Positions 60,040 through 64,000 of a DNA stretch of 64,000 nt are shown here, one piece after another. A program made the translations under genes and the position numbers. Numbering within the stretch: the stretch's first letter is position 1; each line of letters begins with the position of its first letter. Source of the DNA: Richelia sp. SL_2_1 (GTDB taxonomy: Bacteria > Cyanobacteriota > Cyanobacteriia > Cyanobacteriales > Nostocaceae); assembly GCA_012033205.1 (NCBI GenBank), contig JAAUSO010000007.1, positions 24,313-88,312 on the forward strand. Direction: 5' to 3'. The notes beneath the pieces are model-generated. The model saw nothing but the letters and a program-made list of their open reading frames with translations. It ran no database searches and was not told the DNA's origin.

Positions 60040-61425
60040 TCATAAATCCAAGGTTTCACTTGAGGCTAATAATCGTCTTTCTTGACTGCGGTTCAAAGTT
60101 CCCATCACATCAATTCCCAAAGTTTGATTCATCATTTCTAGGAACTGGGTGAGAATTTCTGGATAAACTTTCATTAAGCTAGCAAGGGATTTGCCATCAC
60201 CGTTATCAACTACATTGATATGTTCTAGTTGCAATCTTCCGGGAATTTGGGTTGCTTGATTGAGAATCATTTCTAACTGTTGAATCATGAATAATTCACC
60301 CGCATCAACACCAGTGTGATTCCATACTTGAGCAAATATTTCATTGACTTGGGCAGCAGCTAAAGCATTTTCAGATAAGGCTGCGGCTTGTCCCCGTGCT
60401 AGTAATTCTTGAGCTTGACGTTTGGCTTCTGCGGGTAAAACTGTGTCGGCTTCCAAACGTAATCTTTCTAATTCGGCGCGAATTTTTTGTAAAGTTTGTT
60501 CAAATTTAGCTCGTTTTTCCTTTGCCGCAGCGATGGTAATTTCTTCTTCCGATTTAGCTTGCTGTTCGAGTTTGGCTTTGATTTGACGTAATTCGTTTTC
60601 CTTTTCCACAACTATGATGCGATGTTGGGTTTTGGCAACTTCCGCCTGTTGTTGACATTCAGCTTCGATCCGTTCGGCTTCTCCAATCGCATCCGATTCC
60701 GCAATTTCCGCATCTCTAATCACATGAGCAATAGATTTACGACCGATAGAACGTAAGTAATCTACATCATCGGAAACACTTTGAATTTTTAGGGTATCGA
60801 TTTGTAAACCCAACTTCATCAAATCACGACTGACATCCGAAGCAATACGTTCAGCAAATTGCAACCTATCTTCATTTACCTGTTCCGGTGTTAAAGTTGC
60901 TACTACACCCCGTAAATTACCTTCTAGGGTTTCCTGAGCAACACGAGCAATCGTCGAGCGATCGCAATCCAAAAAGCGTTCGATGGCATTACCAACAATA
61001 TTCGGATCGCCAGAAATTTTCACATTGGCGATCGCCTGAATATTTAAAGGGGTTCCTCCTCTAGAATAAGCATTTGTCACCTCTACCCGTACCGGCATAG
61101 TTGTCACATCCATACGCTTAATCGTTTCCAGAATCGGGATTCTAATCGCCCTTCCTCCCGGTAAAACGCGATAACCAATGTCATGACCATCCTTAGCTTT
61201 ATATTTGCGTCCGGATATAATCATCACCTCATTCGGTTTGCAAATACACAAAAATGACTTCACAAACAAAACTGCTGTGACACCAGCAAAAATAGCCAGA
61301 GCAATCGGAATACTGGTAGCCAAAAGTCCATCAATTCTAGACGTTTGTACTCTAGTTGGAGTACTAACTGGAACTTGGGCAATTTGTACTACAGCCACAT
61401 GATTATTTTCAAAATAGGAATTCAT
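60040..61425 (-). CDS. SPFH/flotillin-family protein (2)
   Basis: 461 residues. Residues 1-30 are polar, with a hydrophobic helix at ~34-60 ('IPIALAIFAGVTAVLFVKSF'). The SPFH domain follows (~65-240), then coiled coil (~240-360) and a C-terminal domain (~360-461). It differs from the first in an extra N-terminal ~25 residues. Together with the first and the NfeD-like gene it forms a three-gene cassette, the usual floT/NfeD association. It acts at the membrane; the NfeD-like protein may be its partner. Confidence 0.88.
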   Translation of the reverse strand: MNSYFENNHVAVVQIAQVPVSTPTRVQTSRIDGLLATSIPIALAIFAGVTAVLFVKSFLCICKPNEVMIISGRKYKAKDGHDIGYRVLPGGRAIRIPILETIKRMDVTTMPVRVEVTNAYSRGGTPLNIQAIANVKISGDPNIVGNAIERFLDCDRSTIARVAQETLEGNLRGVVATLTPEQVNEDRLQFAERIASDVSRDLMKLGLQIDTLKIQSVSDDVDYLRSIGRKSIAHVIRDAEIAESDAIGEAERIEAECQQQAEVAKTQHRIIVVEKENELRQIKAKLEQQAKSEEEITIAAAKEKRAKFEQTLQKIRAELERLRLEADTVLPAEAKRQAQELLARGQAAALSENALAAAQVNEIFAQVWNHTGVDAGELFMIQQLEMILNQATQIPGRLQLEHINVVDNGDGKSLASLMKVYPEILTQFLEMMNQTLGIDVMGTLNRSQERRLLASSETLDL

Positions 61426-61532
61426 AAAGAGAATTTTGGATTTTAGATTTTAGATTTTGGATTAGGGAGTTGGAGTAAGAAAACTGTTCAGCTTCCCTTC
61501 CTTAGCAATAACCCTCACCAACTCCTTTAGTA

Positions 61533-61867
61533 TTAACTGTTAAGCGAATCTTCCGAGACGACCAAAACTTGATTTCTTCTGGCTTCGACAATCAAAACCC
61601 GATCGCCTTTGTTAAAAATCCGGATTCTTCGGTAATAGCGGTGAAATCTATGGTTGAGCCGTGAATCGCTAATCGTACTTTGCCTTTTTCGATCGAACTA
61701 AAAGGAACTTCAACTACCGCCAAACGTCCAATCAAGGTATTGGTTGACACCATACTATCCACTACTTCACGCTGTCGCCTTAGAGCAATTAAGGAGACAA
61801 TTAAGAATCCCACAGCAACCCCAATCGCGATCGCAATAAGGGCAATAAGTATTATTTGAAAATTCAT
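61533..61867 (-). pseudogene. NfeD-like (OB-fold) protein, one-base frameshift near the end
   Basis: N-terminal hydrophobic helix (~6-28), then an OB-fold ('LIGRLAVVEVPFSSIEKGKV', 'TIDFTAITEES'). The present frame stops at 61592. The missing tail (FNKGDRVLIVEARRNQVLVV...) lies one frame over after a run of five A/T bases (61614-61618), where six would restore it, ending at 61533. The restored protein is ~111 residues, a normal short NfeD. It sits directly upstream of flotillin 2. Either a read error or a true truncation. Confidence 0.78.
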
Positions 61868-62147
61868 GTAAACTAACTCGATTTGAATAAGCTAATCAAG
61901 TATTTCATCTTTTGCTGACTCCAAAGCTCGAATTGTATTCAGAAATTATTTTCTGTTCACGTTTTTTGATTAACTGTTGACTAATACATACACAGCAATA
62001 AATCAAGAAATTATGCAATTATCCCGATCACCGCAGCATCTGAGATAGAGTTCTATTTGTCAACTACATTAACAGACTTCTCAATTCCGCAAAGAACTGC
62101 TATTTTACAAATTAATTAAAAATAAAAACTTTTTAAGTAATCTTTAC

Positions 62148-62199
62148 CCTCAGATTGGAAGTCTGGGGAACCAACAAGCAAAGCCCGACGACCTGGGCT
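62148..62199 (+). ncRNA. Candidate structured leader element
   Basis: Two hairpins joined by AACCAACAAGCAA: CCC(T)CAGA...TCTG(G)GGG (62148-62168) and AGCCC-GACGACCT-GGGCT (62182-62199). It lies 140 bases before the ComM-type gene. No riboswitch family was recognised. It could also be a small repeat. Confidence 0.35.
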
Positions 62200-62336
62200 A
62201 ATTAATTAAAAAAGGAAACAGCAAAAATACTCACAACTAACTTACATTTATTTTGGGTAAGAATAAGCAAGACAATGTGATTTTTGATTCATACAATTGA
62301 TTAATAAACGTTTTATATTTCAGGTTTTATACCAAA

Positions 62337-63872
62337 ATGTTAGCAAGGGTGTGGAGTGCATCAATTGTCGGTATCGATGCTGTAAAAGTGGGTGTGGAAG
62401 TCGATGTATCCGGAGGTTTACCGGCAATTGTCATGTTGGGTTTACCTGATAGTGCGGTACAAGAATCCAAGGAAAGGGTAAAAGCAACTTTAAAAAATGC
62501 CGGTTTTGCTTTCCCGATGCGTAAAATTGTCATTAACTTGACTCCTGCTGATTTGCGTAAGGAAGGTCCTTGTTTTGATTTACCTATCAGTGTAGGTATT
62601 TTAGCTGCTTCGGACCAAGTTAATCCCGATTTATTGGGTGATTATTTATTCTTAGGGGAAGTTTCTCTTGATGGTAGTTTACGTCCGGTAGCTGGTGTAT
62701 TACCTATTGCTGCTGCGGCGCAAAAAATGGGAATTACGGGTTTAGTGGTACCTACTGATAATGCTCAAGAAGCAGCAGTTGTCAAGGGATTAGAAGTTTA
62801 TGGTTTTGAGAATATCTCTGATGTCGCTAATTTTTTAAATAATCCTACCCGTCATCAACCCGTAAAGCTTGATCAAACTATAGAAGTGTCACCTGATATG
62901 ACATTTCTTCATCGTTTAGATTTAAAAGATGTCAAAGGACAAGCACACGCACGTCGAGCGTTAGAAATAGCTGCTGCTGGGGGACATAATTTAATCTTCG
63001 TTGGACCTCCCGGAAGTGGTAAAACTATGCTAGCAAGACGTTTACCCGATATTTTACCTCCATTAGGTTTTGATGAATCCTTAGAAGTCACCCGCATCTA
63101 TTCCGTTGCTGGGTTATTAAAAAATCGCGGTAAATTAATTCGCGATCGCCCTTTTCGCAGTCCCCATCATTCGGCAAGTGGTCCTTCTTTAGTGGGTGGT
63201 GGTAGTTATCCTCGTCCCGGTGAAATTTCTTTATCACATCGAGGGGTACTTTTTCTCGATGAGTTAACAGAATTTAAACGAGATGTATTAGAATTTCTGC
63301 GTCAACCTTTAGAAGATGGTTATGTAACTATTTCCCGCACTAAACAATCTGTAATGTTTCCCGCACAGTTTACCTTAGTAGCAAGTACCAATCCTTGTCC
63401 TTGCGGTTTCTACGGCGATACAATTGAGCAATGTACCTGTTCCCCGAATAAAAGAGAACAATATTGGGGAAAATTATCAGGGCCGTTAATGGATAGAATT
63501 GATTTACAAGTAGCAGTGAATCGTTTAAAACCCGAAGAAATTACCCAGCAACCCAACGGAGAAGCATCGGAAGTTGTCAGAGAAAGAGTTTTAATTGCAC
63601 GGGAACGAGCATCAGAGCGATTTGTAAAAGAAAAACATATCCGCTGTAACGCTCAAATGCAAAGTCGTCATCTGCAAAAATGGTGCAAATTAGATGATGC
63701 ATCTCGCAATTTATTAGAAATGGCGATTAGAAAATTAAATTTATCAGCAAGAGCTAGCGATCGCATTTTAAAAGTAGCGCGAACAATTGCAGATTTAGCT
63801 GGTGATGAAAATTTGCAGCCCCATCATGTTGCAGAAGCCGTTCAGTATCGCACCATAGATAGAATGCATTGA
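62337..63872 (+). CDS. comM: YifB/ComM-family Mg-chelatase-like AAA+ ATPase
   Basis: 511 residues. N-terminal ChlI-type S5 fold (1-170) begins 'RVWSASIVGIDAVKVGVEVD', then AAA+ core: Walker A GPPGSGKT (~222), Walker B VLFLDELTEF (~303), sensor 1 'FTLVASTNPCPCG', and C-terminal lid 'NLSARASDRILKVARTIADLAG' (~470-490). It promotes branch migration during natural transformation in other bacteria. The cysteine cluster CPCG...CTCS is typical. ATG has no clear ribosome site. Filamentous cyanobacteria carrying it are often competent; that is inference. Confidence 0.92.
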   Translation: MLARVWSASIVGIDAVKVGVEVDVSGGLPAIVMLGLPDSAVQESKERVKATLKNAGFAFPMRKIVINLTPADLRKEGPCFDLPISVGILAASDQVNPDLLGDYLFLGEVSLDGSLRPVAGVLPIAAAAQKMGITGLVVPTDNAQEAAVVKGLEVYGFENISDVANFLNNPTRHQPVKLDQTIEVSPDMTFLHRLDLKDVKGQAHARRALEIAAAGGHNLIFVGPPGSGKTMLARRLPDILPPLGFDESLEVTRIYSVAGLLKNRGKLIRDRPFRSPHHSASGPSLVGGGSYPRPGEISLSHRGVLFLDELTEFKRDVLEFLRQPLEDGYVTISRTKQSVMFPAQFTLVASTNPCPCGFYGDTIEQCTCSPNKREQYWGKLSGPLMDRIDLQVAVNRLKPEEITQQPNGEASEVVRERVLIARERASERFVKEKHIRCNAQMQSRHLQKWCKLDDASRNLLEMAIRKLNLSARASDRILKVARTIADLAGDENLQPHHVAEAVQYRTIDRMH

Positions 63873-63880
63873 ATTAGGTC

Positions 63881-64000
63881 AAAGGTGAGAGGTTAAAGGT
63901 TAAAGGTTAAAGGTTGAAATTTATATCCGGATGATTAATTATTACTCCCTATTCCCCCAACCCTACTTCCCTACTCCCTATTCCCTACTCCCTTGAATTA
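63881..64000. repeat. GGTTAAA and CCCTATT/CCCTACT STRRs
   Basis: GGTTAAA heptamers (63881-63917), then CCCTATTCC/CCCTACTCC units up to the window end. Intergenic. Confidence 0.85.

Noticed and set aside
62148..62199. c-di-AMP (ydaO) riboswitch
   Set aside because: Only the short GGGGAACCAA piece matches; the rest of the conserved architecture is missing.
62228..62262. CTCACA-ACTAAC-TTACA before comM resembling the shared promoter
   Set aside because: The second half-site and the -10 position match poorly; likely chance in an AT-rich leader.
1..64000. tRNA, rRNA and prophage genes
   Set aside because: No T-loop-like GGTTCRA...CC clusters in cloverleaf context, rRNA sequence or phage structural genes were found by eye.

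Overview
The window is AT-rich cyanobacterial chromosome. Lineage markers are frequent GCGATCGC (HIP1) sites, a Cph1-type phytochrome with its Rcp1-type response regulator, a CBS-CP12 fusion, a SipA/CRR42-type protein, DUF1816 and DUF4327 proteins, a TLP18.3/Psb32-type TPM protein, and many intergenic 7-base tandem repeats (STRRs). The repeats suggest a filamentous, heterocyst-forming-type member of the Nostocales. That placement is inference, and no species is claimed. No tRNA, rRNA, CRISPR array or prophage was seen.

Region 1 (about 1-15.7 kb) reads as a stress/energy-saving island: CBS-CP12 protein, single-domain pyruvate kinase, small outer-membrane-type protein, peptidoglycan-binding protein, DUF433/DUF5615 toxin-antitoxin pair, P-type cation ATPase, GerMN protein, two Hsp20 chaperones, an alpha/beta hydrolase, an adenosine-specific kinase, a decayed ATP synthase alpha gene and a DUF1816 gene. 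Ten upstream regions here carry the same element: an 11-bp-phased direct repeat (YTCACA-N5-YTCAMA), usually with a -10-like box exactly 26 bases after the first repeat begins. This Pho-box-like layout suggests one dedicated activator controlling the island. The gene content recalls the mycobacterial DosR dormancy regulon (Hsp20, CBS protein, P-type ATPase). It is the strongest candidate here for an undescribed system.

Region 2 (15.9-24 kb) holds a methyltransferase, a WrbA-like flavoprotein, a YunG-like pair, a hybrid response regulator/kinase, and a phytochrome kinase (frameshifted) overlapping its response regulator, then a GT39-type glycosyltransferase. Region 3 (24-30 kb) is molybdate uptake (fused ModBC, ModA). 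Divergent from it is a small DNA-binding-like/TOBE protein with three TTACCAA-N5-TTGG sites nearby. PEP synthase follows. Region 4 (30-45 kb) has a DUF4327 protein, a lipoprotein, an SLH/beta-helix protein, a potassium channel, a NarL-type two-component pair divergent from two Spy-like periplasmic proteins, a DUF1800/DUF1501 pair and a cobalamin-riboswitch-controlled cobaltochelatase. Region 5 (45-64 kb) carries peroxiredoxin, PPK2, a TIR-like/nucleotide-binding orphan, a TPM protein, a RibD-like reductase, threonine deaminase, a TnpB element, a broken TPR gene, a two-flotillin/NfeD cassette and a ComM/YifB ATPase.

The sequence is rich in small repeats: a 26-28 bp TAGAGACGT palindrome, an AAGTCGGGTTTTT...AAAAACCCGACTT inverted repeat, heptamer STRRs, and two MITE-like families flanked by TA. 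One MITE sits in an ATPase gene remnant whose intact homologue in this same window shows the empty site. Several repeats lie inside reading frames. Three genes (phytochrome kinase, DUF1800, NfeD-like) are each broken by one base in an A/T run, so either the read data or slippage is responsible.
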